The translations under genes were made by a program, and so were the position numbers. DNA of 64,000 nt from Phyto melanocephala (lineage: Eukaryota > Arthropoda > Insecta > Diptera > Rhinophoridae), in contig OW799237.1 in assembly GCA_941918925.1 (NCBI GenBank), positions 71,231,626 through 71,295,625 of the forward strand, read 5' to 3'. Of this stretch, positions 12,201 through 22,164 are shown piece after piece. Position 1 is the first letter of the stretch, and the number at the start of each line of letters is the position of its first letter. Below the pieces are notes generated by a model, which had not been told where the DNA came from, did not search any database, and saw nothing but the letters and a program-made list of their open reading frames with translations.

Positions 12201-15200
12201 TTCAGACTCAATCAATTTGAACCATGGAAAGATACACAATCGAGCAACGCGTTAAAGTTATACAGGCTTATTATGAAAATGGGTGTTCAAATCAAAATGC
12301 ATATCGTGCACTTTATGATTTGTCGGTCTATTTAATCGTCCAAATGTGCGTAAAATCGGAAATCGTGCAAAAATTTGAGCAAACCGGAGGAGATGTGAAA
12401 ACACCAGTGCATGCTCGTACTGCAGAAAATATTGCTGCTGTTCGAGATAGTGTCGCTGAATAGCCGTCCACCTCAACTCGTCGTCCTGCCCAATAATTGC
12501 AGCACTCACGCTCGTCATGTTCAACAATTGCACCTCTCACGCTCGTCGTTGATGAACATTATGCATAAAGACTTGAATTTACACGTTTACAAGGTGCAAT
12601 TGACTCAAGAACTAAAGCCTCTTGACCATTCCAAACGTCGTAAATGGTCAGAATGGTGACAAAAAATGACAACCGTGGATGATAAATTTTTGGAGAAAAT
12701 CATCTTTAGTGATGATGCATATTTTCACCTCAGTGGATTCGTCAAGCAGAATTGCCGCATTTGGGAGAATGATAATCCAAAAGTGATTGTCAAAAAACCA
12801 ATGCACCCACAAAGAGTGACTGTTTGGTGTGGTTTATGGGCTGACAGCTTTAATGGGCCGTATTTTTTCCAAAATGAGGCCGGTCAGGCAGTTACTGTGA
12901 ATTGTGTTCGTGAGATAATATTGAACTTTTAATGGCCCGAATTGAAAGATATGAATGTGGACGATATGTGGTTTCAACAGGACGGTGAAATGTGGTGGCG
13001 ATTTCAAGATCATGTATATTAACACCGTTGGACTTCTTTCTTTTGGGTTATTTAAAAAAACAAGTAAGATTGCTATGTTCGATGGTGCCGAATCTTATAT
13101 ACCCTTCACAATGTGTATTCATGCAATAACAATAGTTTGTATCGCCATTCATCTCATATGAAATACGTACATAGTTTAAAACAACATACATATATAAAAA
13201 CATCCCATTGTAAAGTAATAAATTTACGTATGTATGTTAAAAAAAAAAAAAATAAAAATAAATTAAAAAAAAAATAAGAAATAAAAAAAAATTTAAAAAA
13301 AATAAAAAAAAAATTTAAAAAAAATAATAAAAATATAAATAATAAATATACAATACAAAAAAATTAAAAAAAAATAATAAGTTATAAAAATATAAATAAT
13401 ATATAAAATATAAAATAAAATATAAAATAAAATTAAACAAAATTTTTCTTTGGATTAGCTGGGATTCCATGCCACGTTTTCTCTGACCAGTATACCACGT
13501 TTGTATGTAAGTCTGTTGTTGTTGTATGTTGTGTTAAAAAAAAACGAGGTGGCCGTGGGTTTTTGCTCATATCTCAGTTGTTTATGCGCCGATGTTTCTG
13601 ATTTTCTATACCGATCTACTCCCGAATATTTCTGATATTTTAATATCTTGCATTTTATAATTTTTCTATTTTTGTTCCTTTTAATAAACTTACGTCAATT
13701 TTAAATATTTCTAATATTAAAACAAAGAAAACAAAATATCTACTTGTGCTGAAAGAGCATTAAAAATTAATAACTAAAGTAACAAAAATCTTTATTTATT
13801 CAGTTCGTTTTCATCGCTATTACAATTAATTTGATTTTTAAAGTGGTGCACTATTATAGCTACACTCTTAAGAGCGTATTATAAATCAGTAGTGAATTGG
13901 GCCGCGATTATTGGAAAAGAGCTTAAGAATTCAATTTGGCAAGTTGTAAACATATTTCCTTAGTGATTTCCTCCCAAGCATCGATATCAACGGCTTTGAG
14001 GTTCATAATCGTGATTAGATTTTTCAAACCATGATTCCTCAGATCTTTTTATTGGGGTTTAGTCTGGAGAACAGGCTGGTCATTTCAATTGTGGTATGTT
14101 ATTTGCAACAATCGGATTTGGTTACTTTTGAGAACTGCGGCATTATCCTACGGGGAAATCATACTTTTTCAACGATTTAAAAAAAAAACACGTTTCAAGC
14201 TTGTCTACAGAAGGTACTGCAAAAAAGCCAACAATATTACAGCACGGGCATAGAATGCTCCCTAAACCAATAATAAAATAAAATAGCGTGGTTCCAAACT
14301 CGTTATTTTTTTAAAATTCTAAACACGAATTTTTATGCCAGGGAAATAATCGTCGCTTATTATTTATTTTTGGGCAGCGAATGAATTCAGACTGCTGTAT
14401 CACACGCTTGACACAACTATGTGTTTGAAGAACTACGATTTTTTCTAATTTTAGCTTTACATTACAGGGTCTTTTAAAAAGTTGCGGTCTACACCTGAAA
14501 ATTAATTTTACAATACTTAATTTTGAATTTTTCGATGTTAGACAAATAAAAACCGCGTGGCTTTTCAAAAGTTTGACTAATATGAAATGTAATAACAAAA
14601 TAAATTAAAAAGAAACAGGAGAACAAAAATCGTTGCCAAGTCAAAAACAAATGATTTTTAAGGCGAGGCTACAATCATGTACCACCTAGTAATCAAATTA
14701 GTTGTTATAACGCTGAATTTTAAATTAACAAATAAAGATTTTTCATACTTTAGTTAGTAATTCTTGATGTCTTTTCAGATGGTATAGATATTTTTTTTTT
14801 TTATCTTTGTGTAAAAGTAAAAAAAATACTTAAAATTGACGTGCAGCTATAAATTGCACCGCAGTGTACTAATAGTAAATTTCTTTTTTTGAAAAGGATA
14901 CAATTTGTATTAAAAATTTACCAAACACTAAAGGAGTTTATTTTCTCTTAAATTAGGTTTTCTGGTAATTATATATCTTTTATTTCTATACCATAAAAAA
15001 ATTCTCTACATTAACTTACCCCTTTCGTTCCATTCCCAAATACTCCTTACAAGCTTGCGAATTCTTTGACGTTTTCCTATTAAGATGAAAACTTTCCATA
15101 GAACAATAAACAATTGATTTAATAAAACAATTGGCGAATTAAAATCATTTATCTCATCATAATGCGTTAAGCAGAAATCTATTGCAAGTATGGCAAAGAT

Positions 15201-15350
15201 GAAGCTTATAGCATAATGACCATATAGGCTGAGTGGATGTTTTACAAATGCACTGTTACTTTCCGCCAGCGGATTAACACCAACAACGGCAAACGCTCTA
15301 CGGGGTACTACGAAGTAATCTCTGAGCTTTATTTTTAATTCCTGAGTCAT
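3221..15350 (-). CDS. Odorant receptor (7tm_6 family), Or45a-like, 5 exons
   Basis: Insect odorant receptors are seven-pass membrane proteins that form ligand-gated cation channels with Orco in olfactory neuron dendrites. Five minus-strand exons join in frame: 15350-15020, 6559-6388, 4079-3629, 3564-3409 and 3295-3221. They total 1185 bp, or 394 codons plus stop, the usual length for the family. Every junction has GT-AG borders and matching phase; donors at 15019 and 3408 read gtaagt. The N-terminus has a DYFVVPRRAFAVVG motif, and exon 3 carries ELAQELDSIFGEIIFVK and an FLFCYSGELI segment typical of the family's TM6 region. From memory, the PRRA start and SIFGEI..VK stretch resemble Drosophila Or45a best; this orthology is a suggestion only. 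Introns 1 (8.4 kb) and 2 (2.3 kb) are full of transposons. The ATG at 15350 has a good context (caacaATG) and a TATA box upstream. No disabling change is seen, so the gene looks intact. Confidence 0.88.
4255..4520. repeat. Family B dispersed repeat, fragment in OR intron 2
   Basis: Contains ttttataccccatttcgac, gcgattactgttaataacaa and ttttgtgctttacaataaca, phrases shared with family B copies at 23480-23550 and 36950. Truncated, with no terminal hairpin. Confidence 0.5.
4667..5734. mobile_element. Mutator-like (MULE) element in OR intron 2
   Basis: The ends are inverted repeats of about 32 bases that begin ggctccacgaaaag and continue through caatgaaat. Inside, the minus strand around 5161-5350 reads a MULE transposase fragment. 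The body has many ATTTCATT/AATGAAAT-type sub-terminal repeats. Flanks (tttatattc and ttttattca) are only roughly alike, so a clean 9-bp target duplication is not proven. The element is about 1.07 kb and therefore internally deleted. Confidence 0.7.
5161..5352 (-). pseudogene. MULE transposase fragment
   Basis: The frame reads VLDLDGATFVTDYEISLRTS and, a few residues on, FPKSKVIGCWSHFCQAMGR. This matches the conserved MULE-domain core, where the catalytic TD.E is followed by a FP.....GCW.HF.Q motif. Only about 60 residues survive, with no intact zinc finger or C-terminus, so it is a dead remnant. It lies inside the inverted-repeat element at 4667-5734, which supports the assignment of that element. 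Confidence 0.65.
5735..7620. other. OR intron sequence around exon 2
   Basis: Apart from OR exon 2 at 6388-6559, I recognise no gene. Short open frames at 5737-6016 and 6625-6879 occur on both strands, have no family resemblance, and look accidental. Confidence 0.4.
7621..8007. other. AT-rich intron sequence
   Basis: Low-complexity TTAATTAA-rich DNA inside OR intron 1; nothing recognised. Confidence 0.4.
8008..9904 (+). repeat. Direct tandem duplication of a ~770-bp unit plus a third 128-bp partial copy
   Basis: The unit at about 8018-8783 (starting tatatgcataaaaagtagtt) is repeated at about 8992-9776 with few differences. A shorter terminal block (tttttgattttataaatggt to catatggcc) is repeated once more at 9777-9904. 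About 205 bases (8784-8991) separate the two main copies and contain a locally GC-richer stretch. No coding frame is conserved between copies. The source unit is unidentified; it could be a tandem non-autonomous element. Confidence 0.75.
9998..10965. mobile_element. pogo/Tigger-like DNA transposon, internally deleted
   Basis: Terminal inverted repeats start CAGTCGAACTTCCACAAC on the left and CAGTCAAACTTCCATAAC on the right (read inward), flanked by the TA duplication expected of the Tc1/mariner superfamily (9996-9997 and 10966-10967). Several ttcgagtta repeats lie near each end. A minus-strand frame at 10211-10567 looks like the C-terminus of the transposase; the DDE core is missing. The element lies in intron 1 of the odorant receptor gene. 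Confidence 0.8.
10211..10567 (-). pseudogene. C-terminal remnant of pogo/Tigger-type transposase
   Basis: An open frame of 118 codons sits inside the inverted-repeat element at 9998-10965. It ends in TLELFFTENNKIKCQSLISE, which resembles the repeated LExFF...QS.I..FF ending of Tigger-type transposases. The rest is polar and basic without catalytic residues. It is a remnant; the family call rests mostly on the element's termini. Confidence 0.5.
11787..12010 (-). pseudogene. RNase H fragment of a non-LTR retrotransposon
   Basis: The frame reads LQAEVSAIKS followed about 25 residues later by IFIDSQAAIKSLAS. These match the conserved FQAE..AI and I.TDSQAAIKAL motifs of the RNase H domain in Jockey/R1-clade LINEs. 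Roughly 70 codons survive; upstream reverse transcriptase and downstream tail are not recognisable. Confidence 0.7.
12113..13056 (+). pseudogene. Mariner-like transposase relic (DD41D-like type)
   Basis: The left terminus (taaattttaagggcagatgt) matches the termini of the MITE at 36488-36939. The coding relic starts at 12224 (MERYTIEQRVKVIQAYYENG), frameshifts near 12450 into HVQQLHLSRSSLMNIMHKDL, then resumes as a long catalytic segment containing KIIFSDDAYFHLSGFV (first D) and DMWFQQDG (second D). After that an internal deletion removes the spacer, and only PLDFFLLGYLKK-like residues remain before a family A repeat begins at about 13057. It is not functional: frameshifts, stops and a deleted catalytic spacer are visible. 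The C-terminal half of a relative is at 61205-61561. Confidence 0.75.
13057..13655 (+). repeat. Family A dispersed repeat (DINE-1/Helentron-like)
   Basis: Begins caagtaagattgctatgttc with a degraded hairpin, then tatacccttcac, a region of ACATA repeats, a long A-rich tract (13225-13440), the box agctgggattccatgccacg and tttttgctcatatctcagtt. It abuts the truncated mariner relic directly. Other copies are listed below. The DINE-1-like label is inference from the hairpin and microsatellite architecture. Confidence 0.65.
13769..14762 (-). mobile_element. Tc1-like element, decayed
   Basis: The ends are inverted repeats of about 70 bases with indels: each reads inward ctaaagta..aaaaatctttattt, and ends in taatttgatt. 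Inside on the minus strand, around 13900-14050, a frame reads NHGLKNLITIMNLKAVDIDA followed by WEEITKEICLQLAK, resembling the tail of Tc1 transposases (AW..I....C..L). Stops interrupt the rest, and the catalytic triad is not readable. A TA dinucleotide flanks each end, but in such AT-rich DNA this is weak evidence. Confidence 0.6.
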
Positions 15351-15405
15351 TGTTGAGGCTGTGATTTTAGAATAAACTATTAAATTTGTTACTTGAATGC
15401 TAAAG

Positions 15406-15413
15406 TATTTATA
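15406..15413 (-). promoter_or_regulatory. TATA box of the odorant receptor gene
   Basis: TATAAATA on the minus strand, 56 bases upstream of the start codon at 15350, at a plausible distance for a short 5' leader. Confidence 0.45.
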
Positions 15414-15934
15414 GGTAGAGAATGTATATTCGAGCAGAATAACAAATTAAGTAAAAATTGTTTTTTTTTTAATAATTTATTTATTGGTACTTTAAAACAA
15501 AAGCAATAAATATGTTTTATAGGAAGTAAATTTATTATCAAAATTATTGATTTGAAATAAACTAGGGATAATATTGAAATTATTTTTCACGGTTATAAAA
15601 ATTTCTACTTTACAAATAAAACTTTTCTCCAAAAATTTATTATTTATTTTTAATATTAAATCAACTTAGCAAAGTTTAAAAATTATTAAAAAAAAAAAAA
15701 AAACTTTAATAGCCATCACGAGAAAATTTTTATATTTCTACACCTGCATTTAACAAATTTAAATATTTTGTATTATTATACAGTTGCAGTGAAAATACTA
15801 TCTAGAGGGGGTTATATAAAATTACTTTTTTATTTATTCGACTTCGATATTTGTTTGTTCTGTCATTCCCACAAACTTAACAACTCAATATCCAAAAGCA
15901 ACAAGGTGCCATTTATACAAAAAGTTGTATCGTT

Positions 15935-16880
15935 TGTTTAACAAACGACAAGCTTTTTAAAAGTCATCATCCCAAACGAAATGCGGTTTTGGCCAAAGTG
16001 TCGCCATTGTGCGAAGCGAGATGGGTTGATCGTCATGATTCCATTTGACAATTTAAAGTGAATATAAAAAATATAATAGAGGCTCTGATAAAGATATCCA
16101 AGTGGAAAGACAGGAATACAAAATCTATATTACTAAGAAATTCATTAAGCACATACGAATTTTTGTGTATATTATATATTCTAAGTGATATACTTACTCT
16201 CACTCAACCGCTTGGTGTAATGCTGCAAAAACAGGACATAGATTTGAAAAGAAGTTCAGATCTCATACAAAATTTAATAATGTGACTTGAACAAAAAAAG
16301 ATTTAAAATAATTTTTGAAAAAACAAAGAAGATTTGCTTTGATGTGAAAATTCCAGTTGAAAAGCCAATATATTAACGAAATCAATATGTAGAAGAGTAC
16401 ACCTTAATTATTCTGTTCCCCAGGACTTAAAAATACGTTTTTTAAAAGACATTCTAAATTTATTTGACATCCCTAAACTTCTGCCAAAAAGCATTAAACA
16501 TTATTCATTAGACTTAATTAATTTAATTCCACTCCTTGCAGACGATTTGTAGTACGAAATACGAAGAAAAAGATAAAAAAAAACTTCTAAAATCTAAACT
16601 TGAAGCTGAACTTTTGCATTGGCAGCAGAAATGGTAGATCTGTCAAGAACATCAAGAAAATGTTATAGATGTTTTAATTATGTGTGACCCAGATATTTAT
16701 CCAAGTTTAAGAAATATATTTACCATTTTTGTTTCAATGCCGGTAAGTAATGCTACGGTCGAAAGATCATTTTCTACTCAACGTCGCATTAAAACGTGGC
16801 TGAGATCAACCATGACAGAGGACAGGCTAAACGGGTTAGCCATGTTACATAAGTATTCACAACTAAATCGAAGTTGATCC
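15935..16880 (+). pseudogene. hAT transposase relic (ZMYM1/52K-repressor-like)
   Basis: Broken reading frames in the same orientation follow hAT transposase order: a segment near 15950 (QTKCGFGQSVAIVRSEM), then IIEALIKISKWKDRNTKS with LTLTQPLGVMLQKQDIDL at 16058-16280, and finally the C-terminal dimerisation domain at 16680-16875, reading FVSMPVSNATVERSFSTQRR and WLRSTMTEDRLNGLAML. The motif NA.VERSFS.LRRIK..LRSTM..DRL is diagnostic of hAT. Stops and frameshifts separate the pieces; no intact termini were found. It lies just 5' of the odorant receptor gene. Confidence 0.75.
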
Positions 16881-17136
16881 AGAAGTTATGCTTAATAGAT
16901 TTGCTGCAACAGGAAACCACAAATTACTTATTACTTAATAAAAGTGTTTCTGTTAAACTTTTTGTCAGAAAATTTTTTATTAAAAATTATTGTTTCACTT
17001 ATACTTAAAATAAATTTAAGAATAAAAGTTTTAATAAATATTAATTAGTAATGAATATAAATATCAGACTAGCCCAAAATTCAAAAAGTCTTGTGGTGCA
17101 CAACTCAGCCCGTATTCCAATCAAAGTAGTTAATAT

Positions 17137-18060
17137 ACAGTGAACTCGCGATAACATGAACTATTAAAATCAAGCCAGTTTACTTTTGCAAGATTGTTCA
17201 TATTTGCGAAAGGCATATACATAAGTTCCATTTAAAAACGTTTTTCCCAAAAAAAAAAATGAAAGTTCCTTATGTCAAAGTTTTTTATTTTTGTTTATTG
17301 GAATTAAAAAATTAATGCATCTTTGGCAGACCCCTAATTATGCGAAAAAAGTTTGTGTTTTTTTCTGTTGTTTCTTTTGTTCAAACACCTTTAAAATGTC
17401 CAGGTCTCTCAAACACTTCTCTTTCGGCCCATATCAATGATTTATTAAAAAGTTCCTTTTAATTTATTACATTTTTAGCGTTATTTCTATTCTGCTAGTT
17501 CCTTTTTTTAAATATTGCCTTTAGAAGCCGCAGAATATATTTTTCTATGTAAATCAATTAAGCGGAGCATACTTACATATATAGTTTCTGTTATAAATTT
17601 TTGTTTTAGAGTTGTAAAATATGTTAATAAAATCGATTCCACGCCCTGTATATTCGTTTACAAGCCTTAAAAGGATCGCTTTTTCTTCCATCTGTATATA
17701 AATTGCATCGTCCTTCCACACTGCATGGCCCTTTCAAAGGAAAAAAAATTAGCTTTTTCAAGTCCATAATCGAATAATAATAAATAAAAGAAAATACTTT
17801 TGGTGATTCTTAGAGACGGATTGTATTTTTTGTCATTTTTTATTATGTTTTTTTCGAAGACGGTTGCTCGCACTTTGTATTGTACGTTGCGATAAAGTAA
17901 TATCTAACACAGGTCAAACAAGAAAAATTATTTTTCTATCAGAAAGATTCACGCAACCAACTAATGCAATAACATCTTTATTCAAAAATGATTTGGTTAT
18001 ATTTGATTTTTTTCCACTCATAACAAGTAAATTTATCACTCGGTGAAACCATCATAGCTC
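17137..18060 (-). pseudogene. Possible pogo-like relic
   Basis: A left terminus-like string CAGTGAACTCGCGATAACAT follows a TA at 17136, and about 200 bases inside, the minus strand reads RDLDILKVFEQKKQQKKTQ followed by a short FFA-stop ending, in the same arrangement as the pogo element at 9998. No matching right terminus was found, and the rest is not readable. Confidence 0.35.
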
Positions 18061-18600
18061 TTTAATGCAGGTTTCTTTATACTCACGTTTTCAGTGCTCC
18101 TTTTTTTAAATGTTAAAAATTAAACATTTTAAGCGCTTCCTTTCTTTAAGGAAGCCTCGCTGTGAAAAAAAAAAATTTTTATTGACTTTCCTATAAGCCA
18201 CGTTTTTTGAGAGTTTCTCATTAATAAAGCCAGTTAGAAAAGTGTGTTTACTAAAACAATACATGTATGTTATGAGTTTTCTTCGTTACTACTTATTTAA
18301 TTTCTAAGATTTTTTCACCTTTCCAACGGACACAGGCAATAATTTGTTTTGTATTTTAGGTGGGCGTGGTACCTACCTACGTTAAAAATAAAAATAAAAA
18401 AAAAACAAGAATAAACTTAAAACATAACGGCTTGATCATAAAATATTTTTTTTTGAATTTCCTTATTTTTCATTACTCACGTAATGTGGGAGAGTTTTAA
18501 ACATTTTTAATTAGGCTTTAACTAAATTTTGAAAAACTAAAATAAAGTATCAGTAAACTGCATTAAAAAATCGATTTAGTATTATAATAATCAAAATTAA
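18061..18600. other. Intergenic, nothing recognised
   Basis: AT-rich DNA with no gene-like frame or clear repeat boundary. Confidence 0.4.
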
Positions 18601-18815
18601 CCCCATTAATATTAGTATCAAATGAAAGGGCGGGCTTGACTATTTAAATACAGAAAACTATGTAAAAGCTAAATATGGTTTCTGACATAATAAAGAAAAT
18701 GGCATTTAAGATGAAATCTGAAAACTAGGCTAAATTACAATGTATTAATGATGGTGAAGGATATTATCAGATTCGGCACGGCCAAATATACCACTCTTAG
18801 TTGTTAGTGCATGTT
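18600..18815. repeat. Family C dispersed repeat, fragment
   Basis: Contains ccccattaatattagtatca, gtgaaggatattatcagatt and the hairpin variant ttcggcacggccaaa near 18770, close to the terminal end of other family C copies. Confidence 0.55.
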
Positions 18816-20159
18816 TTGTTTTGTATAACATGAATTAATTTTGAAAATTGCCAAACACCTTCAAAATGCTGAGTTACAGATAGGAAACCAGGATCGCAAC
18901 CGAAGATCCGCAGAAGCTGCAATCTTTCAAATAAAATATATTTTGTTTAATTAACCCTAAGAAAGCAATGTTCTTATTCAGTATTTGATAAAAGAATCTT
19001 ACCATTTAAGAGAGTATTGCTGATCAACATTAAAAAAAACAACGTTCAGCAATCAGTTATTTTATCCTTTTTGGTGACCCTCCCGTAAACGAAATGATTG
19101 CTAAAATTGTCAAACTAGTATTTTATGCCACACTTTTGAACCCCGCAAAATATATAAAGTGTGCAAATATTATAACCGTTAAAAAACACCAGTAATTCCG
19201 CGTATTGCAATGATGGTAACCAAACTATTTTCGGAATTAAATCACAGTTCTATGGCTGACGAATATAGCCATCTTGTTAATCGTATTAAATAGGTAAAAG
19301 AAAACTTTTTTAAAGTCCCATCAATTAACGGCGAATGTTTTTGCCATTATTAAATGGTGTCCTCAAAGCTAAGAGAAGTGTTTATACATTTCGTTCCAAA
19401 TCTATTACTTATTTTTGTCGTTTTTATTAGTTCTGATAAATTTTATGTTTTTTTATTGGACCACAAATTCGTAAAATAACGAAAGATGAATACTTTATTA
19501 ACTAGCTAAGTTTAGTTTGAGAAAGCGCTTGGAAGAATCTTTGTTCACTTTGAGATAATTTATCTGATAATCACTGCAGATACGACAATGCCGCAGTTGG
19601 TAATGAATTTTTAAGAGCATATGGCGCAATGGGCTACAACATGTTCATACAAATACCATACAATACAAAAAATTGTCGCAATGGAAAAACGGTTTGTAGA
19701 ATGAAATAAAAATTGCTATTTATTTTAACGGGATACTGAATTAGCCGATTAAAACTATCCAGCAAGCATTTTTAAGTGGAATGACCAAAAATTGTGTTTT
19801 TTAATGTTTGCTCAATTAAAAATTTGTCATATTTATTACTTATACATAGGTTGTAAGAAATTAATTTTTATACAGTTAAGTAAAATGGCGACATTCAATA
19901 AACATAGGTAAAATTGTTGTATAAAAAATTATTGAAAAAATTACACCTACTATGACTTACAACTTCTATAATAGGTTGTGAATTGTGAAATTTTTTTAAT
20001 ATGTAAACTCGAAAATACAAACAAAATAAAATCATCTCCAAACTTAAAATATAACGAAAACAAATTAAAAAAAAGTTTTTCTGCACATACACATATTTCC
20101 TGAAATTGAGTTTATGTTCTTGCCTACAAACTTACTCTCACATAAAAATCTGAGATTAA
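18816..20159. other. Intergenic, weak relic
   Basis: Around 19190-19330 the plus strand reads RVLRIAMMVTKLFSELNHSS with stops soon after, possibly a decayed transposase tail (hAT dimerisation regions have a comparable R.FS....I position), but the match is too weak to call. Nothing else recognised. Confidence 0.25.
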
Positions 20160-20815
20160 AACAAGAAAGAGTGCTATATTCGGCCGTGCCGAATCTTTTA
20201 AACCCTTCACAACGTGTAGTCATTCAATAACAATTGTTTGTATCACCATTCATCTCATATAAAATACGTAAATACATATAAAAAACATACCATTGTAAAA
20301 TTATAAATTGAGTTTACGTATGTATGTTTCAAAAAAAAAAATTACAAAAAAAATAAAAAAAAATATTAAAAACAAAATAATAAAAAAAATATTAAAACAA
20401 AAAAAAAACAATAAAAAAATAACAAAAAAAATTAAAAAAATAATAATAATAAAAATATAAATAACATAAAAAATAAAAAAAAAAATTTTGGCACAGCTGG
20501 GATTCGATGCCACATTTATTCTAACCAGTAAATATGTATGTTATGTTGTAATTGTGAAAAAAACGAGGTGGTCGTGGTTTTTTGCTCATATCTCAGAAAG
20601 TTATGGGGCGATTTTGCTGAATTTCAATAGCGATTCATTCCTGGTCTGAAGAACATATAGTTGCTTCTAAAAGTTGATTTCAACTAACACACGACAGAAG
20701 GGCAGACGGTAATCGACTCCTCTCTTCATAAGCTTTCAGAAAATATATTCTTTATGGGGTCGGAAATGAAAATTGTAGAAATCACAACGGATGTGAAGGG
20801 TGTAAAAAGAACAAC
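20160..20815 (+). repeat. Family A dispersed repeat, near-complete
   Basis: Starts at acaagaaagagtgctatatt with the perfect hairpin ttcggccgtgccgaa, contains the ACATA and A-rich regions, the box ggcacagctgggattcgatg, and ends in tgaagggtgtaaaaag after a short GACAGA tract. Confidence 0.7.
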
Positions 20816-21059
20816 AACTTTTTCATAAGTACCACAAGAATTTAGGTAATTAAGACAAAATAAGAAACATTAAGGAGGCTCACATGATGCTAAACAAATT
20901 TAATAAAATAATTAGGTTCAAATAATTAAATTAAATAAATAGAATTATATTAATACAATTAAATATTTATAAGCCATTTGGCGACACGATAATCAAGTAT
21001 TTGTTTGAATTGTATCATTTTTTTTCGTAAACATTTTAAAATGGTTATCAGCTAAAAAC
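20816..21059. other. Spacer between two family A copies
   Basis: AT-rich DNA; the phrase acgataatcaagtatttgtt resembles part of the element at 24028-24671. Nothing else recognised. Confidence 0.35.
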
Positions 21060-21685
21060 TAGTAAAATACGTACATACATGTAAAAAACATACCAAAACA
21101 AAAATTACAAAAAAAAAATATATTAAAAATAAAAAAAAAATAATAAAAAAAATTTTAAAAAAATATTTAAAAAAAAATAAAAAAAAATTTAAAAAAATTT
21201 TTTAAATTTTTTTTTAAAATTAAAAAAAATAATAAATATATATATAAATATATATAAATATATATAAATATATAAATATAAAATAACATTTTTTTGGCTC
21301 AGCTGGAATTCGATGCCATGTTTACTTTAACCAGTATGTATGTAGGTTGTTGTTGTAATTGTGAAAAAAACGAGGTGGTCGTGGTTTTTTGCTCATATCT
21401 CAGAAAGTTATGTGGCGATTGTGCTGAATTTCAATAGCGATTCATTCCTGGATATTTTCAAGAGATTGATACCATATAGAGATCTGAGGAACATATAGTT
21501 GCTTCTAAAAGTTGTTTTCCACCAACACACGGACAGACGGTCAGGGCTTAATCGACTCCTCTATTCATAAGCTTTCAGAAAATATATACTTTATGGGGTC
21601 GGAAATGAAAATTGTAGAAATTACAAACGGAATGACAAAGCTATATGTACCCTTGTGCACCACAGGTGGAGGGTATAAAAATACC
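21060..21685 (+). repeat. Family A dispersed repeat, 5' truncated
   Basis: Lacks the hairpin end but has the ACATAC region, an A-rich then (TATAAA)n tract, ggctcagctggaattcgatg, and the terminal part with acggacagacggtcagggct and tggagggtataaaaatacc. Confidence 0.65.
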
Positions 21686-22164
21686 ACATGGGGCTTAATG
21701 TGATGGAACCAAGTGAGCTGCACAACACCTGCCTGTTATCCATGAAGTAATAAAATAATTAATAGTGAATAAAATAATAAAAACATAAATTTTGTCATCA
21801 TCCTTCATTTTATTGGCCGTGGCATATCACAGTAATCTATTCTAACTATGTATGTATGTATATGTTATATAAATATAGTAGGTTGAAATGTGCTATCAGA
21901 TAAATTGCTAAAAGTTACAACTCGTCAAATTAATTCAAAAATTTTTTACTACAAGTGTACAACTATACTTCATTTTCTTTTTTTAAAAATGCTTGCATAC
22001 CACCTGTAAAAGTCATAATCAATTTGATGGTGATTATGAGATTTAACATTTCAGCTAACTATATATATACATATATAAGTATGTACTTATGTCTGTTTAC
22101 GCATAAATCTAAATAATATTTTTTTCTTAACCTAACTTATTGTAATTAGAAATATTTTGAGGTC

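Noticed and set aside
20301..20513. Phe/Ile-rich minus-strand ORF resembling a membrane protein
   Set aside because: Reverse translation of the same A-rich tract; no conserved residues.
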